Below, piece after piece: positions 11,646 through 22,490 of a stretch of DNA of 64,000 bases. Positions within the stretch are counted from its first letter, which is position 1; every line of letters begins with the position of its first letter. The notes beneath the pieces are model-generated. The model was not told where the DNA came from and did no database searches. It saw only the letters and a program-made list of their open reading frames with translations. The DNA is from Litsea cubeba. Taxonomy: Eukaryota; Streptophyta; Magnoliopsida; Laurales; Lauraceae. Made by a program: the position numbers and the translations under genes. The DNA lies in assembly GCA_012931725.1 (NCBI GenBank), contig CM022949.1:30829235-30893234 (forward strand), written 5' to 3'.

Positions 11646-12854
11646 ATGGCTGCCCAAAACCCTCAGCAAAGGACCCTCAATGAACTATTTGCACCATTTT
11701 CATCCACTTCACCTAGTTGTATAGTTTTGCCAGAAAATAATGCGGACCAATTTGAAATCCGGCCCGCCACCATCAACATGTTACCAAAATTTCATGGATC
11801 TGAGTGTGAGCAGCCCTATATCCATTTGAACAAATTCCTGACCATCTGCCACACATTTAGAAACCAAAATCTGAATAGTGAAGCCGTCAAGCTTAGGTTG
11901 TTTCCCCTCTCACTAGAAGATCATGCAGCCGCCTGGCTGAATTCCTTGACTCCAAACTCCATTACCACCTGGGATGAGCTTGTCAAAAAGTTTATGTCCA
12001 AATTTTTCTCAGTGAGCAAAACTGAGCAGTTTAGGAGTGCCATCAGGAACTTTAGGGGACGACTCGAGGAAGAGTTTGCCGAAACCTGGGAGAGATTCCA
12101 TGACCTATTGATCAAATGCCCACATCACGGGATTGACAAAGGAGAGTTGATACATTTCTTTTATAGAGGTCTTACGAACACCCAGCGTATCTTGATTGAA
12201 TCAATGCACAAAGGAGAATTCATGAATCAGACTGCTGATCAAGCATACGAATTCCTTATCAAGCTTGCGGAAAATTCACAAAATTGGGGCAGTAATAGGA
12301 AAGACTTGGAGAGAGATGAGATAGGGATCCAGAAACCTGGAATGTATAACATCAAACAGGACCCTGAGTTGAAAAATGTGATGACCAGTTTAGTTCAGGG
12401 AGTGGAAAATTTGAGTAAAAAGATAGGATCTCTGTCTGTAATGTCATACCAACCCACCCCTCAGCAACATGAGCCTACCTTGAGAAGTATGAGTGAACCG
12501 CATCATGTTTGTGTGTTATGCGATAGTTGTGAGCATGTGGTTGAGAGTTGCCCTAGTCTGCCATTTGTCAAGGCCGAGCAAGCCAATGCGCTGAATTCCT
12601 ATGGAAACTTTCGGAAACCAACTGTTAATACTTTCAGTCAGACCTACCACCCAGACAATAGATTCCACCCCAATTTTTCGTATTATCAATCCGAGCCTAT
12701 TCAGTCCCACGGAGGTAACAACCAGGATTCCAGCCGCAGTATCCTAGGCAGCAATTCCAGCAACCTGTTCAAACCAATCATCCTATGGTTCCTCATCCTC
12801 AGCAACCCATACAGCAGAATCAGTTCCAACCACAGAACCAATGTAGGGCACTAG
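11646..12854 (+). pseudogene. gag: gag of the Athila-type element (frame lost near 12715)
   Basis: Encodes the capsid-nucleocapsid precursor. The frame is open from 11565, but ATG at 11646 (MAAQNPQQ) is the likely start. A retrotransposon gag domain spans roughly residues 40-215 from that start, with the lineage-typical blocks AAAWLNSL, FMSKFF, FRGRLEEEF and FFYRGL. A zinc knuckle follows near the C-terminal third: CVLC...H...C with spacing C-x2-C-x4-H-x4-C, the usual Gly-His being Glu-His. From about 12715 the reading frame loses sense; Gln/Pro-rich coding-like sequence continues in another frame, so a small indel near 12711-12720 interrupts the gene. Downstream of that the listed frame is only out-of-register read-through. 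Confidence 0.85.
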
Positions 12855-13375
12855 TCCCAGATCAGATGCCTAATTACTCTGCACCAGCACAAGCCCCTCA
12901 GCAATCCTCTCATCTGGAGAACCTGTTATCCAAATTCATTCAAATCCAAGAGCAGACTAACCAGGCCCAAAACCAGTCCATTGCAAAACTAGAGGCCCAA
13001 TTAGGTCAACTCACCTTACAGTTGTCTGAGAGAGAAAATGGCCATTTCCCGAGCCAAACCATTCCTAATCCGAAAGGACAGCCCAATCAGCCTAGAGGCC
13101 AATGTTCGATAGAGAGTAATGAGCATGTGAAGGCGATTCATACTCTAAGATCAGGAAAGACTGTTGACAATAGAGTTGAGATGCCTGAAGAGGATCAAAG
13201 AGAGAAGATTTTCTTAGGAAAACCAGAGAGTTTGAGGAAAATTATCGAACCCGAGAAAGAGAAATTGAAGAAAGATTTGAAAGAGAATGCAGAAAGAGAA
13301 AAGGAGAAAGAGAGAGAAGGACCCATACCAAGAGGAGAACCACAGAGAGAGAGAAGATTCAGAAGCCCATTGTAG
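12719..13375 (+). pseudogene. gag C-terminal / linker segment in a shifted frame
   Basis: Open from 12719 to a stop at 13373-13375. The product would be Gln/Pro-rich, then charged: HTLRSGK, a motif common between gag and protease in this lineage, lies near 13138-13160, followed by an Arg/Glu/Lys-rich stretch. The frame changes again in the purine-rich AGAGAGAGAG tract around 13340-13365, where slippage is a likely cause; the continuing sense frame is the one used by the protease. Confidence 0.75.
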
Positions 13376-14910
13376 TTGAACCATCATCTTTAGAAGTGGT
13401 ACCTAGAGCACCATTCCCACACCGATTGAAGGAGACTAGGAAGAAGGATCACTTTGAGGGAATCTTAGAAGTTTTCAAAAATGTCCAGATAAACATACCC
13501 CTCCTTGATGCCATAAAGCAAATCCCTTCCTACTCCAAGTTTTTGAAAGACCTGACCACTGTCAAGAGGAAAACATCAGTACCCAGAACTACTGTGATGG
13601 CAGCCCAAGCATCAGGCTTGATCCAGCAGACCATTGCACCTAAATACAAAGATCCTGGCTGCCCTACCATTACCATTCAGATAGGAGACTCTATCATAGA
13701 GAGGTGTCTCCTTGATCTTGGGGCAAGTGTGAATTTACTGCCGTACTCCGTGTACACGCAGTTGGGCCTGGGAGGACTGAAGAAGACTGATATTACCCTC
13801 TGTCTTGCTGATAGGTCAGTCAAGTATCCAAAAGGTGTGGTTGAAGATGTGATTGTAAAAGTTAAGGATTTTTATTTTCCAGCTGATTTTGTGGTTTTGG
13901 ATACAGAACCAGTGGCAGCCCCCGACCGACATATTCCTGTCATTCTTGATCGACCGTTCCTTGCAACATCAGATGCAGTGATTAGATGCAGGAATGGGGT
14001 TGTGACACTTAGTTTCGGGAACATAAAGTTGGAGTTGAATGTTTTTCGTAACGGACTCCAAACATCAGACCTAGATGATGATGAGGAAGTGAACATGATT
14101 GACACATTAATTGATCAAACAGTTCAATCATCATGTTACACAGATCCGCTGGAGGAATGTCTGGCTCACTTCAATGCCGACATAGACATCGACGGGTCCA
14201 TATGCGAAGTTAATGCATTATTGGATTCGACCCAGCCGATGGATGTTGGCCAATGGAAGCAGAAAATTGAGCCTATATTTACATCCACCTCTGAATCTAT
14301 GGTCGCAGAAGAATCAATTATTGTTGAGCCACCCATGTTAGAATTGAAACCATTACCCGAGAATTTAAAGTACGCCTACTTAGGGCCCTCTGCTAGCAAC
14401 CCAGTAATTATTGCCTCAGACCTTGAGGAAGAGCAGGAAAAAAAATTACTGGATGTGCTGAAAGACCATCAGAGTGCCCTAGGTTGGACCATCTCGGACA
14501 TTAAAGGAATCAGTCCCTCTATAGTTATGCACCAAATTCATCTGGAAGAAGGTGCCAAACCATCTCGTGAACCACAGAGGCGACTGAATCCGGTCCTAAA
14601 GGAAGTAGTGAGGGGAGAAGTAATTAAGCTTTTAGACGCGGGCATTATCTACCCGATTTCTGATAGTCAATGGGTGAGTCCTGTCCAAGTAGTACCCAAG
14701 AAATCTGGCGTAACCGTTGTCGCCAACAAGGACAATGAACTGGTCCCAACCCGTGCTCAAACAGGTTGGAGAGTCTGTATTGATTACAGAAAATTGAATT
14801 CAATGACCAGGAAGGACCACTTTCCATTACCCTTCATTGATCAGATGTTGGAAAGATTAGCCGGCCATGCTTTCTATTGCTTCTTGGATGGTTATTCAGG
14901 GTATAACTAG
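13366..14910 (+). pseudogene. pol: Aspartic protease and N-terminal reverse transcriptase
   Basis: Continues the polyprotein. The aspartic protease active site DLGAS is encoded at 13714-13728, with the companion ILDRPFL block about 65 residues on. The reverse transcriptase begins after a connecting region (LDAGIIYPISDSQWVSPVQ, then WRVCIDYRKLN and DHFPLPFIDQMLERL). It reaches the first catalytic aspartate in FLDGYSGYN, where the frame is cut by a TAG at 14908-14910. The same frame continues directly after the stop with normal RT sequence, so this is a point nonsense change and not a domain boundary. The apparent GTG start at 13396 is not biological; this is the middle of a polyprotein. Confidence 0.9.
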
Positions 14911-16002
14911 ATCCATATCTCCCCCGAGGACCAAGAGAAGACAACCTTCACCTGTCCTTTTGGCACATTTGCCTATAGGCGTATGCCATTTGGCCTGTGC
15001 AACGCACCTGCGACTTTTCAAAGGTGTATGTTGAGCATTTTCTCGGACATGGTGGAGAGATTTTTGGAAGTCTTCATGGATGACTTTTCTGTTTTTGGCT
15101 CAAGTTTTAATAGTTGTCTGCACCACTTGACCCTGGTATTGCAAAGATGTAAGGAAAAGAACCTGGTTTTGAACTGGGAAAAGTGTCATTTTATGGTCAA
15201 GTCAGGCATTGTTTTGGGTCATATTGTGTCGAGTAAGGGCATTGAAGTAGATAAAGCCAAGATCGACTTGATTGTGAACCTGCCCCCTCCTAAAACTGTA
15301 CGAGAGGTGAGAGCCTTTTTGGGCCACGCAGGTTTCTATCGACGCTTTATCAAGGACTTTAGCAAAATTGCTCGCCCTCTCTGTGATCTTTTGGCCAAAA
15401 ATGCTAATTTTGATTTTTCTGCTACATGTTTAGAATCATTTGATCGTTTGAAGCGAGAGTTGACATCTGCACCCATTATCCGTCCTCCTGATTGGACGAA
15501 ACCTTTTGAATTGATGTGCGATGCTTCCAATTATGCTGTCGGAGCTGTACTGGGACAGATGATAGACAAATTGCCTCATGTCATCGACTATGCTAGTAGG
15601 ACCCTTAATGACGCACAGTTTAACTATACCACCACTGAAAAGGAATTGCTGGCTGTCGTCTTTGCATTGGATAAGTTCAGATCCTATCTCATAGGGTCAA
15701 AAGTCATTGTCTTCACTGATCATGCCGCATTAAAATATTTGTTGAGCAAGAAAGATGCTAAAGCTCGGCTGATCAGGTGGATACTGCTTTTGCAAGAATT
15801 TGACCTAGAGGTGCGGGATAAGAAGGGGTCTGAAAATGTGGTAGCTGATCATGTTTCGCGTCTGATTGTCGATTCCTCTGAAGACCATCCGATTTTAGAA
15901 ACCTTCCCAGATGAGCAATTGTTGTTTATTAATAGTAAAACCCCGTGGTATGCAGATATAGTTAACTATCTGGTGACCGGGAAAACACCAAGTAATTGGT
16001 AA
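14911..16002 (+). pseudogene. pol: Reverse transcriptase (catalytic half) and RNase H
   Basis: Same frame as the preceding segment. TCPFGTFAYRRMPFGLCNAP precedes the catalytic box FMDDFSVF, the Met of which is encoded at 15076 and where two aspartates bind the metal ions. VLGHIVSSKGIEVD and AFLGHAGFYRRFI are thumb-region landmarks. RNase H follows: FELMCDASNYAVGAVLGQ, TEKELLAVVFA, FTDHAALKYLL and a C-terminal DHVSRL. The frame ends at TAA 16000-16002 in the linker between RNase H and integrase. Integrase sequence resumes in the same frame at once, so this is a second nonsense change. Confidence 0.92.
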
Positions 16003-17247
16003 CAAAATGACCAATTCCGCTTCTTGTCGAGGGCTAAATACTATTTTTGGGATGATCCCTATTTGTTTAAACAATGCCCTGACCAAATCATTAGGAGGTG
16101 TGTACCCGAGATGGACCAGAAGAGCATACTTGAATTCTGTCATAACCATGCTTGTGGGGGACATTTTTCTAGTAAAAAGACAGCAGCAAAGGTGCTGCAA
16201 TCTGGATTTATTTGGCCTACCATTTTCAAGGATGCACATGAGCACTGTAAGAACTGTGACCGGTGTCAACAATTAGGAAGGATCTCTAAGAGGAATGAAA
16301 TGCCCCAACAACCTATCTTGATCGTTGAGTTGTTTGACGTTTGGGGTATCGACTTCATGGGACCATTTCCCATTTCTTTTGGTTATCAATATATTCTTGT
16401 TGCTGTTGATTATGTGTCTAAATGGGTAGAGGCCATTCCATGCAAAACCAATAACCACAAGGTTGTGGTTGAATTTTTGAAAAATCAAGTTTTCGCTCGC
16501 TTTGGTATACCACGCGCAATCATAAGCGACGGTGGTAAACACTTTTGCAACCGAGTATTTGAAGCTTTAATGGAGAAGTACCACATCACGCACAAAGTTG
16601 CCACACCATACCATCCCCAGACTAGCGCGCAAGTAGAAATTTCCAATCGTGAGATCAAGAACATCTTGGAGAAGACAGTCAATCCAAATCGGAAAGACTG
16701 GTCTTTACGTTTACATGATGCACTGTGGGCATATCGGACAGCCTTCAAGACACCTATCGGAATGTCTCCGTACAGGTTAGTCTTCGGCAAGGCATGCCAC
16801 TTGCCGGTTGAGCTAGAACATCGAGCATATTGGGCGATCAAGCGCCTAAACTTTGACTTAGAAAAGGCCGGGGTCCAACGAAAACTGCAGCTTGCTGAAC
16901 TAGAGGAAATGAAGAATGAATCATATGAATGTGCAAGGAGTTATAAGGCCAGGATCAAAATGTTTCATGATAAGAGAATTCTAAGAAAAGAGTTCCATCT
17001 TGGCCAGAAAGTTTTGCTATATAACTCCAGATTGCACTTGTTCCCAGGCAAGCTGAAGTCTCGATGGTCAGGACCCTATGTCGTTCAGACAGTCCATTCC
17101 CACGGTGCAGTTGAACCTTTAAATCCCAGAGATGGTAACACCTTTCAAGTGAATGGGCAGAGATTGAAAGAGTATCTTGAGTTTGTGGATCCTGAGAATG
17201 TTGTTGAAGAAGGTGCCAAACCATCTTGTGAACCCTGGATAAACTGA
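16003..17247 (+). pseudogene. pol: Integrase
   Basis: Inserts the cDNA into host DNA. The N-terminal zinc-binding region contains CHNHACGGHF and HCKNCDRCQ (HHCC arrangement). The catalytic core has D in WGIDFMGPFP, D in IISDGGKHF and E in SAQVEISNREI. Counted from the first ATG (16024) these are residues 110, 169 and 205, giving the retroviral DD35E spacing. The usual Gly before Gln-Val-Glu is Ala here. A C-terminal basic tail with LKSRWSGPYVV precedes the natural end TGA at 17245-17247. The domain itself has no break, but it lies downstream of two stops and two frame changes, so it cannot be made from the native polyprotein. Confidence 0.92.
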
Positions 17248-19117
17248 CCTCATACCATGCTAATTGCGTCTGGCTGAAGACGTTAAACTTAGCGCTTGTT
17301 GGGAGGCAACCCAATATACCCGTGTGTCAGCACCCCATGGTGAGAAATTCCAATTTATCTTCCTTGCCCTATTTTATTTATGTTCTGCATAAACATTGGG
17401 GACAATGTTTAGGATAGGTTTGGGGGTGAGGCACTGCATCTCATGCATTGCATTTTGCATGTACATAAGTTATTTTATTTTCCATTTATACCAAAAACCC
17501 TAAAAATCTGAAAAATTTCCAAAATCACTAAAAATTTGAAAAAAGATTTCAAAAATTGTCCATGGATTTTAGCTTGAAGAGTTGTCATATGTATAAGTCT
17601 TAGAAGTTTTTTACACATTTAGCCACATGAATGTAGTCCATGAGAAAAGCAAATCACTTCTGAGAGACCCGAAAGAATCATTAGTGGAGACTAAAACCCA
17701 TTGACCCATTGAGCCTATCTATATCGGTTTGGGTGAGGACTCTTCTGCACAATTCATGAGTAGAATGAAGAGCTACTCCTAGAGCTTCTTAGTCCAGCAC
17801 TTTCGATCTCATAAGTGTTATTCCTTGTTCTAACCATAGAGGTGACATCAAAATGCGAAGAAATCTTGACTTGTAGCTTATGATGCATTTTTCGAACTTA
17901 GGGGAAGATGATAGGCATTCAAAAAATCAATGGCCAAATTTTGAACTCACCTATTACATTTTATACCCTTAGTAGCCCTCTTGAGCCTATTTTACAAGAA
18001 ACCTTCTTTCATTTTCCCAAGCCTCATCACCCACATATATATAATCCTTTTTTACCTATTGTTTTTGAGAAGGGTAGGGATATATGAAGAAAGGAAGGAT
18101 TTGAGCATTAGTGATGAAGACTTCACATGGGCTACCAAATATAGATGTTCTACAAAGGGATGACAAAGGAATAAAGGAATTTGAAAGTTGAAAAAAAAAA
18201 GAAAAAAAAAAGAGAGAAAAAAGAAGAAGAAATGAGAACCAAAGGAAAAAAAAAAGAGATTTGAAAAAAAAAAGAAAAAAAAAAGAGATAGAGTGGAATA
18301 AAGAACGCAAAGCAAAAGGAAGAAGTGAAGATGTGGAAGACCTTCCTATGAAGACTTGAAGACCCTTACCTTCTCAAGTACACTTAGCCACATTTAACCC
18401 TTATCCTACCTATTAACCCTTATCCTACCTATTAACCCTAACCCCATTACAACCTATGAAAGACCTATTGGATCCTAGGAAAGGTTAGGTGCTGAATGAG
18501 TGAGAAGTTGAGTGAGCATTTTCACCTTCTATTGGTTATATCTTATTTTTTGAGATCAATCCTTTTATACATAAGCTCCGTTCTTCATCAATTATGTGAG
18601 TTCTTAGCCTTGTTCATACTCACATACTGAGAGTTAGTCAGCAAAATCTGTGTGCTTCCATTGTTGAGAGTATGACTTGTAAGGCTGTAGTCAAGGCGAA
18701 ATGTATTCCGAAGGGGATTAAGGTTGTGTGAGCTTCAACTTGAAGATTGCATGATTATTGGCTAAATACACACACATACACAGTGGGACTTAGGTATTGA
18801 TTGACATATTTTCAGGAGTTGGCTAGTATTCCTAACTCAGTACTCATTCTTATTAGCTTGCTAGAGACTGTTGGACATCAAAAATATTTTCTTTCCAAAA
18901 TAAAAAGAATTTTGTGGGATTTATTCGCTGAAAACCCTCACGAGATAAAACTCGTCCACTAGGGGAAACCTAGGGGTTTAAAGGCTTGTTGCACGAGCTA
19001 AGTGCAGCCGCGATTCCTGCGAAAGTGAGTTAGGATTTTTACCATATTTTCTTACATATAGTTTAGTTTTTCTTTATAGTTTTTGCTCAGGGACTAGCAA
19101 AATGTAGGTTTGGGGTG
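17248..19117 (+). other. 3' non-coding part of the Athila-type element
   Basis: About 1.87 kb. It opens with the lineage-typical TTGGGAGGCAACCCAA (17297-17312) and CATTGGGGACAATG, followed by a polypurine-like GGTTTGGGGGTGAGG near 17419-17433. No envelope-like frame is found. 18185-18295 is a run of A with G interruptions. 18395-18436 holds two copies of a ~19-bp unit CTTATCCTACCTATTAACC. The functional polypurine tract is probably at the far end (19106-19117). Confidence 0.6.
19106..19117 (+). other. Polypurine tract before the 3' LTR
   Basis: AGGTTTGGGGTG directly precedes the TGATGAG start of the 3' LTR; the expected site for plus-strand priming. Confidence 0.65.
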
Positions 19118-20843
19118 TGATGAGTGTTAAATATTGCATATTTTACCCCTCATTAGTTCGGATTTTATCAGCATCTCATATGCATATCATTTGCTTTACA
19201 CAGAGATTTTATCATTCTATCACATTAAACGGATTATCGGATTATCATGTATAAATCCGATTATTTATAGCGCATTTTTATGTAATTTCTCTTGTGTAGG
19301 TGGACCCCGCGACTACCCCAACCCTCCGGCTAATGTCCCAAGACATCATTAGTGTTGAAGAATTCCAAAATAAGATGAGAAGAAGTCATTTTCCAACACA
19401 AATGAATGGTTGGTGTATTGGTTAGAGTTTTGGTTTGTATGAAATAGATTATGGGTTTAAATCCCAATAATTATATATTTTTTTACATAGAAGATATTTC
19501 ATCCAACTCTAACCTCTCCACCAATCAAAGCTTGCCATGGCACAAATCCATGTGAAAGGATATGAGCCAATCAAAAGCCTCCAAAATGAAGGACCACAAA
19601 AAGCAAAAAGCACATATGCTTTTGGAAGGAAAGTTTATTGCAACCAATCAAATTGAAGCAATCCATGTGAAAGCAAAAGAGCCAATCAAAAGCCTTCAAG
19701 TTGCAACCAATCAAATGGAAGCAATCCTTGTGAATGAAAATGAGCCAATCAAATGTCTTCAAAGTTTCTATAAATTGGAATGTTTTTGTAGAGAATGGGA
19801 GATCCTTTGGCAAGTTAGTCTTTTAGCAATTTTATTTTACCTTCTCTACACTTTTAGATTGTAATTAGGAGCTTCTTTGTAACTAATCTAGAGAGAGTGT
19901 GTGTAATTGAAGTTCATTAATGAAGATTTGGAGCTCTTTCTTGATGTTTAGTGGCTAAAGCTCTTGGATTAGGTTCTCCTTTTGAAGCTAAGTAATGTGA
20001 TTAGTTCAATTACATGCATGTTTTAGTTTAAATTTTCTACTTGTGCCTTGATTGATTAGTAGATTTTAGATCTAGTTGTGCTAATCTCTCTCATTTCTCA
20101 TGCTCTATCTCTACACTTGATGCTGGGATAATCTCAATTGATGCTTTGTAGTTTGATTAAGTTCTCTCACATAGCATGCTCTAGAGCCCTTATCTTTGAT
20201 CTTTTGTAGCTTGATTTTGATGATTTATTGTTAGGGTAGTTAGATGATGATCTATGATCTTAGCCTTTGATTTTCTTTTACTTTGATTTTCATTGTTATA
20301 TCATCCAATCCAATTAGGCAAGAGATTGTTAATTGGATTGTAGATTTGGAAATTGAATCAGAACATGCATTGTTTGAATTAATTACATACTTAGTGGATT
20401 TTGGATTGCCTAGTCTATTATTTTTATTGTTGTTAATTTAAATCTTTATTTGATTTGTTATTTTCATTTATAGATTTTTAGATCTACACTTTACACCACT
20501 TGTTTTAAAATCATACACATTTCACACCACATCTTCACCTTAAGTCTTCCATTTCCACCACCATTCATCCATTAGTTTAGTGTAGCTTGTTAGATTAGAT
20601 TAGACCTTGTTAATTTTATATTTTAGATTGTTAATTAATAGTTTACATTGCATAGTTTAGTAGTTTTAATTGTTTACTTCAATTTTCTATATTAGCTATA
20701 TCTTAGTTCAATTCTCCTTTAATTGGATTCATTGCTTGTTCCATCCTCTCTTCGTGGGATCGATAATCCGGACTCTTTAGTCCTTTACTACTTGACGACA
20801 CCGTAGTCTTGCGGTTAAAAGTTGCACATTTAAGTGTCGATCA
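19118..20843 (+). repeat. 3' LTR of the Athila-type element
   Basis: Exactly 1,726 bp, the same length as the 5' LTR. I count about 16 substitutions between the two by eye, for example at the 10th base (C/T), and no indel. It ends GTGTCGATCA, followed by the GTTTG target duplication. Confidence 0.95.
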
Positions 20844-20848
20844 GTTTG

Positions 20849-21156
20849 GATGTGTGGTGAATTAAAGTAAAGTGAGGTGAAGTTTCAAATTAAAAGAGAA
20901 TAAAATTAGAGGGTATGATGGTCTTTTATTTTTAGTTGTTTGATAGATAGTCATTTTGACTTTTTGTATAAAAAGATGATTTTTTTTTTGTCATTTAGTG
21001 GAGAAAGAATGTTGCTTCTTTTTTTTACTTTTTTTTTTAAAGAATGAGGAAAATTTGAATTTATGTACCTTTGATATAACCCATTCTCTTTTCTTATCTA
21101 GATAATAAAGGTTTTACTTCACTTTTAACTTTACTAGTGAATTGCCAAACACGCTC
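20849..21156. mobile_element. MITE relic split by the LTR retrotransposon (right part; left end at 8691-8701)
   Basis: If the LTR element and one copy of its GTTTG duplication are removed, the flank reads GGGCGTGTTTGGATG on the left. The sequence at 21145-21156 is CCAAACACGCTC, whose complement GAGCGTGTTTGG matches it. The similarity extends inward: both sides continue with AGTAAAG and GTGAAGT. This gives a ~320-bp inverted-repeat element without coding capacity, interrupted 11 bp from its left end. No clear target duplication of the MITE itself was found, so the exact ends are approximate. Confidence 0.5.
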
Positions 21157-22180
21157 AATTGAAACCCGATCCGCCAGACTGAAATAAAAATAATGATACA
21201 TTCTAAGTCATTAAACTTGAGGGCTATAGATAAAGTAGTTAGGAAGATCTTATGAACCTGAAATTTCCCCAATATTTAAAATATAATTAGCTTTATATTG
21301 TTGTTGAAAAGGATGTTATCATGACATAGTTAAGAACATCTTGGATACTCAATTTACCTCCTTTCAAAATCTTCGTAAACAACAAAAAAGAAAATCGTAG
21401 CGTGAAAAAAACGACTTTAATTTTAATAAAATTTATAATTTTATAAATGAACATCGATTAAAATAAATGAAAAAAAGTGAGGAAGAAATTAAACACGAAG
21501 TCGCATCCTTCAATGTTATTGGGGCTGGTTTCGTTGTGGCCCTCTGTGATTAGGTTTCACACTTCCACCCCTCTTTCCTCACAAGCTCCTTACCTGGAGC
21601 ACAACGTTCAACTTGCCTTTTCTAGTGTACAAACTACAAAAGAAGGTGATTACATTTAGATCTTTCGATCTCACCTTTTCATTGATTAACATGGCTCTAG
21701 ATGGAACTCACAAGAGCGTGGGCAAATAGCTTGCTAGTATATATACATATAGCTTTAAACCTTGGGACCTACGAGGGATTATTTGATTTTCTAGAGCTAT
21801 TGAGCGATTATAATAAAGAGAAAGCTCTAGAAGGTTTTTATTGCTTCTACTCTTTTATAGAAGATAGTTCATATTGGTTGACAAGGTGTGACGAGATCAA
21901 GTAAGAGAAACGGTGCACGGCAGGAAAGTCGTGGCAGCGGAAAGTTATGGAAGAGCAATTACAGTCCTTAGGTCGAGGTACTAACTAAGGTAAATGAGTT
22001 CTCCCTAAAATAGGATTTCCACGTTAAATATTATGTCTGCCTTCTTGTGGTGTGTGAGTAATAAATTGATTAGATTGCTAGTTCTATCTTGTTTATTTGG
22101 TTAAGTCCGCTACATTGGTTATTGGAACTAGCATCCGTTCTGATAACTCGAAACTTTCAAATATTATATTAAATCTATGA
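21157..22180. other. Intergenic DNA, no gene seen
   Basis: AT-rich. Two ~60-codon open frames (21477-21659, 21701-21904) lack any recognisable domain, codon pattern or splice context and are not called. Confidence 0.45.
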
Positions 22181-22185
22181 TGCGC

Positions 22186-22490
22186 GATCCAACGTATTCC
22201 GCTCGGATACCATTTGTAACAATTCAGGCATACTATCAACATGATATTGTTCGCTTTGATCCATAGATTTCAACTCAATTTTGCCGCACAAATTTAAAGG
22301 TCCTCTTGTGGAGTTAGCTTCATGTCACTCATATATACCTGAGATCAGATGTGTTTTCGATTTGGGACTTGTGTACCACTGTATACTCAGTCCTTTAGAG
22401 TTTTCCCTGCCCTCTCTCTATGAGGATGCTCGCCGGACCTAACACTCTTCTATAGGAGGGCCACAGGCGTAATATGATAAATCTCATAAA
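22186..22490. mobile_element. Degenerate LTR/TRIM-type repeat fragment
   Basis: Contains GCTCGGATACCATTTGTAACAA at its left edge; on the opposite strand this resembles an LTR end (TGTTACA) next to a primer site of the TGGTATC(A/C)GAGC type. It is followed by ATCAACATGATATTGTTCGCTTTGATCC, close to the TATTGTCCGCTTTGG block of a repeat common in plant genomes. No second LTR or coding part was found. Assignment is from recalled similarity; the copy is old and its outer end is uncertain. Confidence 0.4.

Larger units (their letters stand above)
8702..20843 (+). mobile_element. Athila-type Ty3/Gypsy LTR retrotransposon, complete but coding-dead
   Basis: A 12,142-bp element. It has two 1,726-bp LTRs that start TGATGAG and end GATCA, and a perfect 5-bp target duplication GTTTG at 8697-8701 and 20844-20848. 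The order is LTR, tRNA-Asp-type primer binding site, long leader, gag, protease, reverse transcriptase, RNase H, integrase, ~1.9 kb non-coding, polypurine tract, LTR. Integrase after RNase H marks Ty3/Gypsy. The DLGAS-type protease, FMDD reverse transcriptase, tRNA-Asp primer site and long LTRs and leader are Athila features. By eye the LTRs differ at about 16 of 1,726 positions with no indel, so the insertion is recent, yet the coding region carries two frame changes and two in-frame stops. No envelope-like frame is recognised. Confidence 0.95.

Noticed and set aside
13396..13398. GTG as a start codon for the protease-RT segment
   Set aside because: Homology to the polyprotein continues upstream in the same frame; this is the middle of gag-pol after a frame change.
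18052..18315. Phe/Leu-rich minus-strand frames
   Set aside because: Translation of an A/G-rich low-complexity run inside the retrotransposon.
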